Shown here piece by piece: positions 7,525 to 15,455 of a stretch of 64,000 nucleotides of DNA (its first letter is position 1; each line of letters opens with the position of its first letter). The DNA is from an uncultured Clostridia bacterium. GTDB taxonomy: Bacteria > Bacillota > Clostridia > TANB77 > CAG-508. The DNA lies in NCBI GenBank assembly GCA_934177725.1, contig CAKPPO010000009.1:7866-71865 (forward strand), written 5' to 3'. The translations under genes were made by a program, and so were the position numbers. The notes below the pieces were generated by a model, which ran no database searches, was not told the origin of the DNA, and saw nothing but the letters and a program-made list of their open reading frames with translations.

Positions 7525-8554
7525 ATAATTCTATATAATTGTGTTCACATGCTCTTATTAATCTATTCATAATTGCAAGGCCTAATCCATCTTTTTGCAC
7601 TCCTTCTATTAGTACTATATCAGGATTATATGAATCTACTTTTCTTAATATTTTAAATATATTTTTAGTAACTTCTTCTAAAGTCTCTCCCATATCTATA
7701 ATGTTGTTTGAATTATACCTTTTTAAATTTCTTGTATGACATACTATTAATGGGTTTCTATATTTTTCGGTAGTTTCATTTATATAGTCTACCATTTTTT
7801 CATTTTCTTTGCTATATATTAGCATACATTTTGAATTTGGAGCATAATGTTTATATTTCATTCCAGGAGATAATATTGGTTCATTTGCACTTAAATCTCC
7901 TAATATATGTTTATCTACTATAACATTTCCAGCTACTTTTTTTATTTGCTCTGCTGTTATTTTTCCCGGTCTTAATATATGTGGTACTCCTTCTACTACT
8001 CTTACGACCGTAGATTCTACTCCTATTTCACATTGTCCGCCATCTATAATATAGTCCACTTTATCTGATAGTTCCTTAAATATATCTTCAACATTTGTTC
8101 CACTTGGTCTACCGGATATATTTGCACTTGGAGCAGCAATAGGTGTATTTGCATATTCAATTAGCCACTTTGCAATTTCATTACTTGGCATTCTAATTCC
8201 AACTGTATCTAATCCACCTGTTACTATATCTGGAACTATTTTTGTTCTTTCTAAAATAATTGTAAATGGTCCTGGCCAAAATGTTCTCATTAATTTATAT
8301 TCTAACTCTGTTATGTTTTTTGCTATTCTATCTAGCATTTCTATATTTGAAATATGTAATATTAAAGGATTGTCTTGCTTTCTCCCTTTTGCTATAAATA
8401 TATTTTTTACTGCTTGTTCATTTAATCCATCTGCACCTATTCCATAAACTGTTTCTGTTGGAAATAGTACTAACCCTCCATTATTTATTATTTTTGATGC
8501 TTCTTTTATTTTTGTATAATCTTTATCATTTTTTAAATCTAAATATTTTTCCAT
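7523..8554 (-). CDS. ywlC: L-threonylcarbamoyladenylate synthase
   Basis: The enzyme makes threonylcarbamoyl-AMP from threonine, bicarbonate and ATP, the first step of t6A37 tRNA modification. The N-terminal YrdC domain shows GGLVLFPTETVYGIGADG, KGRKQDNPLILHI, FWPGPFTIIL, PSANISGRPSGT and VESTVV; the C-terminal Sua5 domain begins near RPGKITAEQI and has SPGMKYKHYAP. At 343 residues it is the long Sua5/YwlC type. I chose the ATG at 8554 (AGAGGA ribosome binding site) because the in-frame upstream ATG at 8584 lies inside the promoter -10 box. It is expressed alone, back to back with the MYG1-family gene. Confidence 0.92.
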   Translation of the reverse strand: MEKYLDLKNDKDYTKIKEASKIINNGGLVLFPTETVYGIGADGLNEQAVKNIFIAKGRKQDNPLILHISNIEMLDRIAKNITELEYKLMRTFWPGPFTIILERTKIVPDIVTGGLDTVGIRMPSNEIAKWLIEYANTPIAAPSANISGRPSGTNVEDIFKELSDKVDYIIDGGQCEIGVESTVVRVVEGVPHILRPGKITAEQIKKVAGNVIVDKHILGDLSANEPILSPGMKYKHYAPNSKCMLIYSKENEKMVDYINETTEKYRNPLIVCHTRNLKRYNSNNIIDMGETLEEVTKNIFKILRKVDSYNPDIVLIEGVQKDGLGLAIMNRLIRACEHNYIEL

Positions 8555-8582
8555 TTCTATTCCTCTTTTCTCGCTGTTTAAC

Positions 8583-8611
8583 ATTATACAACCTTTTTCT
8601 TATTAATTCAA
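8583..8611 (-). promoter_or_regulatory. Promoter of the threonylcarbamoyl-AMP synthase gene
   Basis: TTGAAT (8611-8606) and a consensus TATAAT (8588-8583) are 17 bases apart on the minus strand. The -35 box is one half of the palindrome 8606-8625. Confidence 0.75.
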
Positions 8612-8625
8612 TATCGATATTGAAT
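8606..8625. promoter_or_regulatory. 20-bp perfect palindrome holding both divergent -35 boxes
   Basis: ATTCAATATCGATATTGAAT is a perfect palindrome at the centre of the divergent intergenic region. Each half supplies the TTGAAT -35 box of one promoter. It could be a shared operator or simply a symmetric promoter pair. Confidence 0.6.
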
Positions 8626-8648
8626 TATGTAAATTTTTATGTTATACT
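8620..8648 (+). promoter_or_regulatory. Promoter of the MYG1-family gene
   Basis: TTGAAT (8620-8625), a 17-base spacer and TATACT (8643-8648) precede an AAGGAGG ribosome binding site and the ATG at 8679. Confidence 0.75.
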
Positions 8649-8678
8649 TGTATCATTAAATTAAAGGAGGTAAAGTGT

Positions 8679-9689
8679 ATGAACACTAATATTTTAGTTT
8701 CATCAAAAGAAAAAGAAAAAAAGCGGTTTATTATAGGTACACATGATGGTATCTTCCATTCAGATGAAGTAGTTGCTTGTGCAATTCTTGCATTATTTCA
8801 TTCTGATTATCAAATTGAAATTGTCCGTTCCAAAGATGTTTCTTTGTTATATGAAAAAGAAGCAGATATTTTAGTTGATGTCGGTGGCGGCTCTTATGAT
8901 CATCATCAGCCAGGAGGAAATGGTAAAAGAGAAAACAGAGTTCCTTATGCAAGTGCAGGACTTGTTTGGAAGGAATATGGAGAAGGTGTAATTTATAAAT
9001 GTTTTGATGAATTATATAGTCCTTTTTCTTCTATTCTTGTAGACAATACTTCTAAAACTTATGAAAGAAGTTTTAAAGAAATTGTTAAATACATTGATGA
9101 AAACTTTATTCAGAATGTTGATAAAGAAGATAATGGTATTTTCGTACACACTCACATTTTCAGTTTTATCAAATCATTTCTTCCAGTATATGACAGCAAA
9201 TATGATAATTTCGATGAAAGTTTTCATCTTGTACTTAATGTTACCATTGAAATTTTGAAACATGTCATTTATGAGGCTATTTCAAAAGAATTTGCTTTAA
9301 GTTTTGTTTTGAAACTAATCGACGAAGACGGAATTGTTTCCAATAGTATTTTAGAAATTCCATCTCAGACATTTCCATGGTTAGAAGCATTATGCAATTA
9401 CAATACTGATTTTGCTTGGTCTGATACAGACTGTATCAATTTTGTAATTTTTCCATACCCCTCAGGAGGTTGGGCAGCACAATGTGTTCCTCCCTCTTTA
9501 GAGAAAAAATTTGAGCAAAGAATTTCTTTTCCTAAAGAATGGGCTGGGCAAACCGAAAATCTTTCTAAAATTTCGGGAGTAAAAGATGCAACTTTTTGTC
9601 ATAATGGCTGTTTCTTCGTACGGTCTAAAACAAAAGAAGGAGTTATAGCTTTGTGTGAAAATGCTATTAAAGCAAATAAATATTTATAA
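8679..9689 (+). CDS. MYG1/UPF0160-family metal-dependent hydrolase
   Basis: The 336-residue protein has the MYG1 pattern: IIGTHDGIFHSDEVVACAIL near residue 20, the metal-binding DVGGGSYDHHQPGG (about 67-80), VPYASAGLVWKEYG, FPYPSGGWAAQCVPPS and the closing FCHNGCFFVRSKTKEGV. The fold is DHH-like. Eukaryotic MYG1 is a 3'-5' RNA exonuclease; the bacterial role is not settled. It is a single plus-strand gene among minus-strand genes. It uses codons rare in its neighbours, including two in-frame CGG arginines (first at 8724-8726), which suggests recent acquisition. Confidence 0.87.
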   Translation: MNTNILVSSKEKEKKRFIIGTHDGIFHSDEVVACAILALFHSDYQIEIVRSKDVSLLYEKEADILVDVGGGSYDHHQPGGNGKRENRVPYASAGLVWKEYGEGVIYKCFDELYSPFSSILVDNTSKTYERSFKEIVKYIDENFIQNVDKEDNGIFVHTHIFSFIKSFLPVYDSKYDNFDESFHLVLNVTIEILKHVIYEAISKEFALSFVLKLIDEDGIVSNSILEIPSQTFPWLEALCNYNTDFAWSDTDCINFVIFPYPSGGWAAQCVPPSLEKKFEQRISFPKEWAGQTENLSKISGVKDATFCHNGCFFVRSKTKEGVIALCENAIKANKYL

Positions 9690-9732
9690 CTTTAACGTGA
9701 TAATGTTATTGCTTATTTTATGACCAAATAAA

Positions 9733-9772
9733 TTAAAACCTCAGATAATTTCTGGGGTTTTAACTTTTTTTC
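9733..9772 (+). terminator. Terminator of the MYG1-family gene
   Basis: TTAAAACCTCAGA (9733-9745) pairs with TCTGGGGTTTTAA (9751-9763) with one G-U pair and is followed by a long T run. Confidence 0.8.
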
Positions 9773-9803
9773 TAAAAGTGTGTTGTACTTTTAAAGTATC
9801 ATT

Positions 9804-11909
9804 TTATTTCTTCTTAGTTATTTTTCTTTTTGTAGTCTTCTTCTTTGCTGTAGTCTTCTTTTTAGCAGTGGTTTTCTTTTTTGTTTCTACTTCTACTGTT
9901 TCTTTTGGCTCCCATTTTTCTCCTGACTTTGGTTTATCCCAAGAAATATAATTGCAACTTGCAGGATTATTTTCGCAAATGTAGTAGTTTCTTTTTCTTT
10001 TTGTTTTTCTTACTTGTACTATTCCTCCACATACTGGGCATGGTACGTCTATTGTTTCTATTATTGGTTTTGCATTTTTACATTCTGGGTAACCTGGACA
10101 CGCTAAGAACTTTCCATATCTTCCATATTTGTACACCATCATTCTTCCACATTTTTCACATTGTACATCAGATACCTCATCTTCTAATTTTACATGTTCT
10201 AGCTCTTTTTCTACTTTATCTAATGTTACCTTAAATGGTCCATAGAAGTCTCTAATTACTTGTTTCCATTGTTCTTTTCCTTCTGCCACTTCGTCAAATT
10301 CTTCTTCTATTTTTGCTGTAAACGCTACATTTATAACATCTGGGAAGCTTTCAACTAATAATTTATTTACTATTTTTCCAAGTTCTGTTGGCATTAGTTG
10401 TTTTTGGACTTTTTCTATATATCTTCTCTCTAAAATTGTTGTAATTGTTGGTGAATAAGTACTTGGTCTTCCTATCCCTTTTTCTTCTAATGCTTTTACT
10501 AAACTTGCTTCTGTGTACCTTGGTGGTGGCTCTGTAAAGCTTTGTTTTGGATTTATTTCCTTTTTAATAACTTCTTCATTTATTTCTAGCTCTGGTAATG
10601 TTTCGTCTTCTTGTTTTTTCTTTTTATCTTCTTTTACATTGTCTTCAGATTCTACATATAAAGCCATGAATCCTTTGAATTTTAATGTTTGACCATTTGC
10701 CTTAAAATTATATTCATTTGCTTTTATATCTACTGCAACTGTGTCATAAATAGCTTGTGCCATTTGGCTTGCTATAAAACGATTATATACTAATTTGTAT
10801 AATTTGTATTGATCTGGAGTTAATGAACTTTTTATTTCATCTGGCTCTAGTTCTATATAAGTTGGTCTTATTGCCTCGTGTGCATCTTGTGCGTCTTTAT
10901 TTGTTTTATAATATCTATTTTCGTAATAGTTTTCTCCATATTCTTTTACTATATGCTTTTTAGCTGCATTTCTTGCCTCATCTGAAATTCTTGTAGAGTC
11001 TGTTCTCATATATGTAATTAAACCAACGCTACCTTTTTCAGGAACCTTAACACCTTCATACAAACCTTGTGCCACACTCATTGTTTTCTTTAATGTAAAT
11101 CCTAACTTTCTTGAAGCTTCTTGCTGCATTGTACTTGTTGTAAATGGTGGCGCTGGTGTTCTTTTCTTTTCGCTCTTTTTAATGTCTTCTACAATGTATT
11201 TTGCTTTTTCTAAATTTTTTAATATTTCGTCTATTTTCTCTTTTGAATGGATATCTATTTTCTTTCCATTTTTTCCATATAAATGTGCTTCAAAAGTTTT
11301 TTTAGACTTTTCTTCTAATAAAGTTACATATATATTCCAATATTCTTCTGGAATAAATTTTTCGATTTCTTCTTCTCTATCTACTATTAATTTTACTGCT
11401 ACAGATTGCACTCTTCCTGCTGATAAACCTTTTTTTACCTTTTTCCATAAAAGTGGACTTATTTTATAACCTACTATTCTGTCTAAAACTCTACGAGCTT
11501 GTTGTGCATCTGTTAAATTCATATCTATTTTTCTTGGATGTCTTATAGATTCTTGTACTGTTTCTTTTGTTATTTCGTTAAATGTTACTCTACAAACACT
11601 ATCTTCTGGAATATTTAATATGTGTGCTAAATGCCATGCAATCGCTTCTCCTTCACGGTCAGGGTCAGTTGCAAGGTACACTTTTTTACTAGATGCCGCA
11701 TCTTTTTTTAAAGATTTTATTAAATCTCCTTTTCCTCTAATATTTATATATTCTGGTTCAAAATCATTTTCTATATCTACTGCAAGTTTAGATTTTGGTA
11801 AATCGCGAATATGTCCCATAGATGCTACTACTTTTGTACTTCCACCTAAAAACTTTTTTATAGTATTGGCTTTTGCAGGTGATTCCACAATAATTAATTT
11901 ATCTGCCAT
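9804..11909 (-). CDS. topA: DNA topoisomerase I
   Basis: The 701-residue type IA topoisomerase relaxes negative supercoils. The TOPRIM domain starts with LIIVESPAKANTIKKFLG and carries the acidic DPDREGE triad (about 82-88). The active-site tyrosine lies in GLITYMRTDSTRIS, about residue 300. Two C-terminal zinc modules follow (CEKCGRMM...CPGYPEC and CPVCGG...CENNPASC), then a Lys/Thr repeat tail (KKTTAKKKTTAKKK) that probably binds DNA. It lies downstream of murG in the same direction; a murG terminator separates them. No clear terminator follows topA itself. Confidence 0.95.
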   Translation of the reverse strand: MADKLIIVESPAKANTIKKFLGGSTKVVASMGHIRDLPKSKLAVDIENDFEPEYINIRGKGDLIKSLKKDAASSKKVYLATDPDREGEAIAWHLAHILNIPEDSVCRVTFNEITKETVQESIRHPRKIDMNLTDAQQARRVLDRIVGYKISPLLWKKVKKGLSAGRVQSVAVKLIVDREEEIEKFIPEEYWNIYVTLLEEKSKKTFEAHLYGKNGKKIDIHSKEKIDEILKNLEKAKYIVEDIKKSEKKRTPAPPFTTSTMQQEASRKLGFTLKKTMSVAQGLYEGVKVPEKGSVGLITYMRTDSTRISDEARNAAKKHIVKEYGENYYENRYYKTNKDAQDAHEAIRPTYIELEPDEIKSSLTPDQYKLYKLVYNRFIASQMAQAIYDTVAVDIKANEYNFKANGQTLKFKGFMALYVESEDNVKEDKKKKQEDETLPELEINEEVIKKEINPKQSFTEPPPRYTEASLVKALEEKGIGRPSTYSPTITTILERRYIEKVQKQLMPTELGKIVNKLLVESFPDVINVAFTAKIEEEFDEVAEGKEQWKQVIRDFYGPFKVTLDKVEKELEHVKLEDEVSDVQCEKCGRMMVYKYGRYGKFLACPGYPECKNAKPIIETIDVPCPVCGGIVQVRKTKRKRNYYICENNPASCNYISWDKPKSGEKWEPKETVEVETKKKTTAKKKTTAKKKTTKRKITKKK

Positions 11910-11980
11910 AATACTCTCCTTTATTTTTATTACCTATGTATTCTAAATTATTTTTATTACTTTTGCAAGTAGTTTAGTAT

Positions 11981-12018
11981 AAAAAATTAGTAAAGCTTTA
12001 TTTCTTTACTAATTTTTT
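11981..12018. terminator. Terminator at the murG 3' end
   Basis: Perfect 15-bp arms AAAAAATTAGTAAAG (11981-11995) and CTTTACTAATTTTTT (12004-12018) overlap the last codons of murG and give a hairpin with a U run in the minus-strand transcript. Confidence 0.8.
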
Positions 12019-13116
12019 TACTTCACTATATATTTTATTTTGGGCATCATTTGTTTGTAATTTTAAGGCATTTATCCCCATTTGTTTCATAATTTGTGGA
12101 TAATCTACCATACTTTTTATATTTTTATTTAGTTGTTCTGCAGTTAAATCTTTATTTAGTATAATTTTCGCTGCCTGCACTTTTTCTAATGCTTTTGCAT
12201 TATATAATTGATGATCATTACTTACATTTGGAAGTGGCACTAAAATTGAAGGCTTACCTAAATTTGAAATTTCTGTTATTGTCATTGCTCCACTTCTAGC
12301 CACAATTATATCTGATATATTCATTATTTCTTCCATATTATAAATATATGGAACAATCTTCATATTTTTTATCATATTTATATTTAAGTTTTCATCTTCT
12401 AATTTTTCTTTTATTATATCATATTGCTTTGGTCCTGTTGCCCACATAATTTGATAATCTTTGTTTAACTTTTGCTTTGCTATTCCTATTATAGCTTCGT
12501 TAATTGCCTGTGCTCCTTGGCTTCCACCAAACACCAATACTATAGTTTTATTTTCATCTAAACCTATTTTGTTTTTCATTTCTTTTTGTTCTTGTATAGA
12601 ATACTCTTGCTTTGTTATTTTAGTTGGTGTACCTGTGAATACTACATTTTTAGCATTTTTTATTCTATCTATTGCATCTTTAAAAGAAACTAATATTGTA
12701 TCTGTTTTTTTACTAAGCATTTTTACGGCTTTTCCTGGAAAGGCATTGCTTTCGTGAAGCATTGTTGGAATTTTTAAACTATGTGCTGCAGATATTGTTG
12801 CTCCACATATATATCCACCTGTTCCAATTACTATATCAGGATTAAATTCCTTTATTATTTTTTTAGCCTCACCATAACCTTTTATTGTCTTTATTATCTT
12901 TTTAATATTATCTATTGATATCTTTTTACTTAATCCATACGCATCTATTGTTTTCAACTCATAACCTGCTCTAGGTACTAAATCATTTTCTAACCCTCTA
13001 TTTGTTCCTATGAAAATGATTTCTGAATTCTTTTCTTCTTGTTTTATTTTATTTGCGATTGCTAATCCTGGATTAATATGTCCTGCTGTTCCCGCTGCTG
13101 CTATAATTACTTTCAT
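11998..13116 (-). CDS. murG: Lipid II synthase (UDP-GlcNAc:lipid I GlcNAc transferase)
   Basis: This 372-residue GT28 enzyme adds GlcNAc to lipid I at the inner face of the membrane, the last cytoplasmic step of peptidoglycan precursor synthesis. It shows the N-terminal glycine loop AAGTAGHINPGLAIA, TGGYICGATISAA, MLHESNAFPG, and the donor-site motifs VFGGSQGAQAINEAI and SGAMTITEI. Length is normal. The ribosome binding site GAGGGAG lies immediately past a large inverted repeat that separates the gene from ftsW, which may affect its expression. Confidence 0.95.
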   Translation of the reverse strand: MKVIIAAAGTAGHINPGLAIANKIKQEEKNSEIIFIGTNRGLENDLVPRAGYELKTIDAYGLSKKISIDNIKKIIKTIKGYGEAKKIIKEFNPDIVIGTGGYICGATISAAHSLKIPTMLHESNAFPGKAVKMLSKKTDTILVSFKDAIDRIKNAKNVVFTGTPTKITKQEYSIQEQKEMKNKIGLDENKTIVLVFGGSQGAQAINEAIIGIAKQKLNKDYQIMWATGPKQYDIIKEKLEDENLNINMIKNMKIVPYIYNMEEIMNISDIIVARSGAMTITEISNLGKPSILVPLPNVSNDHQLYNAKALEKVQAAKIILNKDLTAEQLNKNIKSMVDYPQIMKQMGINALKLQTNDAQNKIYSEVKKLVKK

Positions 13117-13130
13117 AAAACTTCTCCCTC

Positions 13131-13229
13131 AAAACGTGGTAAAAGGGCCGCCCCTTCTTACCACACTTTTTTTATATGACCATACTTTTTTACATGTGGT
13201 AAGAAGGGGCGGCCCTTTTACCACGTTTT
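13131..13229. repeat. Perfect 35-bp inverted repeat between ftsW and murG
   Basis: Arms 13131-13165 and 13195-13229 are exact reverse complements (core AGGGCCGCCCCTTCTTACC) around a 29-base AT-rich loop. The element is far more GC-rich than the surroundings. It overlaps the ftsW stop codon and ends 14 bases before the murG start. It could act as an attenuator, an RNA processing site, or a mobile REP-like element. Confidence 0.9.
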
Positions 13230-14382
13230 AAACTTTTGAACCTGCTCTAGATATATTTAATAATATTCCCATACTACATAACAATATAAGTAAAGCTGTT
13301 CCTCCATAACTAAAGAATGGAAGTGACATTCCTGTAGCTGGTATTGATGATGTAACAACTCCTATGTTTATTATTGCTTGTATTCCTACAAGTGATGTAA
13401 TTCCAACTGCAAGTAAGCTTCCAAATGAATCTGGTGCTTTCATTGAAGTTAAAATTCCTCTCCATATAAATATAGCAAATAATGCTATTACTACTAAACA
13501 CCCAACGAATCCTAATTCTTCTGCTATTATTGCAAATATGAAATCATTATGTGGTTCCGGTATATACAAATATTTTTGTTTACTTTGACCTAAACCTACT
13601 CCAAATAAACCACCTGAGCCTATTGCATATAATCCTTGAATTACCTGCCATCCATTTCCTGTTGCATCTTGCCATGGGTCTAAAAATGTTGTAAGTCTTG
13701 CTAAACGGAATCCTCCTTTTTCACCTCTTGTCGCCAAAAGCAACATTCCAGCAACTGCTGCTGAGCCTCCTGCTATTGCTATTGTTATAAAATCTTTTAT
13801 TTTTGTTCCCGCCATTATCATCATTATTGATGTTATGGCAATAATAACAACTGATGCACTTAAGTGATCTTGTATAAAGAACAAAATTGCAATTGGTGGT
13901 ACTAAAAAGCAAAGTGATTTAAAACATCCTTTCCAAAAAAAACCTAAGTCATTTTTATGTTCTGTTAAATATCCTGCATAAAATACAATTAATGCTACTT
14001 TTGCTATTTCTGATGGTTGAAAGTTACCAAATCCTAAATTTATCCATCTTCTTGCACCTTTAACCTCTACACCTATTCCGGGTATTGCTACTGAAAATAA
14101 TGCTATTATAGCAATAATATACGCTATTTTATAAAAATTTTTATATATTCTATAATCTATTCTAGATATAAAAAACATTAATACAATTCCAACTATCGCA
14201 AAACCTAGCTGTTTTAATACATATGTATAACTGTTTCCATTTGTTGAAAGTGAAGATGGTGCACTAGCAGAAAGCACCATTATTATTCCTAATGACAATA
14301 ATAAAAATATTGTAATGCATAATGCAAAATCAAATGGTTTTTGATTTGACTTTATTGTTTTTTTCTGTTTCTTTTGTTGCAC
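13228..14382 (-). CDS. ftsW: SEDS-family peptidoglycan polymerase FtsW/SpoVE
   Basis: The 384-residue integral membrane protein has about ten helices and the SEDS signatures: VKGARRWINLGFGNFQPSEI, DPWQDATGNGWQVIQGLYAI, GLGQSKQKYLYIPEPHNDFI, FAIIAEELGF and a C-terminal SLPFFSYGGTALL. SEDS proteins polymerise glycan strands from lipid II together with a class B PBP, here probably the PBP at 21254-23407 or 27795-30065. Its place between mraY and murG is the classical one. FtsW and the sporulation paralogue SpoVE cannot be separated by sequence alone. Confidence 0.92.
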   Translation of the reverse strand: MQQKKQKKTIKSNQKPFDFALCITIFLLLSLGIIMVLSASAPSSLSTNGNSYTYVLKQLGFAIVGIVLMFFISRIDYRIYKNFYKIAYIIAIIALFSVAIPGIGVEVKGARRWINLGFGNFQPSEIAKVALIVFYAGYLTEHKNDLGFFWKGCFKSLCFLVPPIAILFFIQDHLSASVVIIAITSIMMIMAGTKIKDFITIAIAGGSAAVAGMLLLATRGEKGGFRLARLTTFLDPWQDATGNGWQVIQGLYAIGSGGLFGVGLGQSKQKYLYIPEPHNDFIFAIIAEELGFVGCLVVIALFAIFIWRGILTSMKAPDSFGSLLAVGITSLVGIQAIINIGVVTSSIPATGMSLPFFSYGGTALLILLCSMGILLNISRAGSKV

Positions 14383-14417
14383 TTTCTTCCCTTCCTTTCA
14401 CTAATTATTTTTGTATA

Positions 14418-14448
14418 ACTCCCCAAAAAGTACTCATCCATTTTGGAG
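14418..14448. repeat. Imperfect GC-rich hairpin between mraY and ftsW
   Basis: ACTCCCCAAAA pairs imperfectly with TTTTGGAGT. It resembles the CCCCAAAAG hairpin at 7482-7524 and is followed by T runs, so it may be a weak terminator or a degraded repeat. Confidence 0.4.
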
Positions 14449-14456
14449 TAAAATTT

Positions 14457-15440
14457 TTAAATTGCGAATATTCCTATAATACATACTATTAATGTAACTA
14501 TGCTAAATACTGATACTACTTTATTTTCTTTCCATCCAGAAAGTTCAAAATGATGGTGAAGTGGAGCCATTTTAAATACTCTATTTCCTGTTCTTTTGAA
14601 ATGTGCTACTTGAATCATTACAGATAATGTTTCTAGTATTGGAACTAATGCAATAATTAAAAGTAATAATGGCATTTTCAAATATAGTGCCATAGCAGCA
14701 ACTGCTCCTCCTAAGCAAAGTGAACCTGTATCTCCCATCATTACTTTTGAAGGATATAAGTTAAATAATAAAAATCCTAAACATGCACCTGACAATGCGC
14801 TTCCAAATAAAGTTACTTCTTTTACATCAAATATAATTGCAATTACTGTTAAACAAGTTAGTATTATAGTAGTTACACTGCTTGATAATCCATCTATTCC
14901 GTCTGTTAGGTTTATTGCATTTGTTGTACCTAACATTACTAATATTGCAAGTGGAATATATAACCAAATAGGAAGTACTATGCTAGTTTTTGCAAATGGA
15001 ATATATATATCTGTACCTATATTTAATACTTTTGTTAAATATAAAGTATATCCTACTGCAATTATTAATAGTCCTATCATTTTTGCAGTTGGGCTTAACC
15101 CTTTAGTATTTTTTAATACTAATTTTTTAAAGTCATCTATAAAACCTATTAGTCCAAATCCTACTGAAGTTATTAATAGTGGTAAAATATTTTTTGCTAT
15201 AGTTGGCTCTGGTCTATATTTTGTGTAGTAGAAAAATAATCCTACACATACTATAATCATACTAAGTATAATTATAATTCCTCCCATTGTTGGGGTTCCT
15301 TGTTTCTTTAAATGACTTTGTGGTCCATCATCTCTTTCTATTTGCCCTACTTTTAGTCTTCTTAATATTGGTATTATTATGAAAGAAAGTATAACTGTTA
15401 TTGCAAATGTTAAAAATAATACTTTTACTTGAAATTCCAT
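14457..15440 (-). CDS. mraY: Phospho-N-acetylmuramoyl-pentapeptide transferase
   Basis: This 327-residue membrane enzyme transfers phospho-MurNAc-pentapeptide to undecaprenyl phosphate to make lipid I. Family motifs are DGPQSHLKKQGTPTMGG, GFIDDFKKLVLKNTKGLSP (catalytic Asp pair), NLTDGIDGLSSS, the MMGDTGSLCLGG segment and MAPLHHHFELSGW. About ten transmembrane segments are visible and length is typical. It lies 16 bases downstream of murE with no murF or murD between murE and ftsW, unlike the standard cluster. Confidence 0.95.
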   Translation of the reverse strand: MEFQVKVLFLTFAITVILSFIIIPILRRLKVGQIERDDGPQSHLKKQGTPTMGGIIIILSMIIVCVGLFFYYTKYRPEPTIAKNILPLLITSVGFGLIGFIDDFKKLVLKNTKGLSPTAKMIGLLIIAVGYTLYLTKVLNIGTDIYIPFAKTSIVLPIWLYIPLAILVMLGTTNAINLTDGIDGLSSSVTTIILTCLTVIAIIFDVKEVTLFGSALSGACLGFLLFNLYPSKVMMGDTGSLCLGGAVAAMALYLKMPLLLLIIALVPILETLSVMIQVAHFKRTGNRVFKMAPLHHHFELSGWKENKVVSVFSIVTLIVCIIGIFAI

Positions 15441-15455
15441 GTTTTTCTCCTTATT

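Noticed and set aside
8679..9689. MYG1-family protein as a DHH phosphodiesterase of the GdpP/NrnA type
   Set aside because: The THDG and SYDHHQPGG arrangement and the HNGCF ending match MYG1/UPF0160 rather than the DHH-DHHA1 layout.
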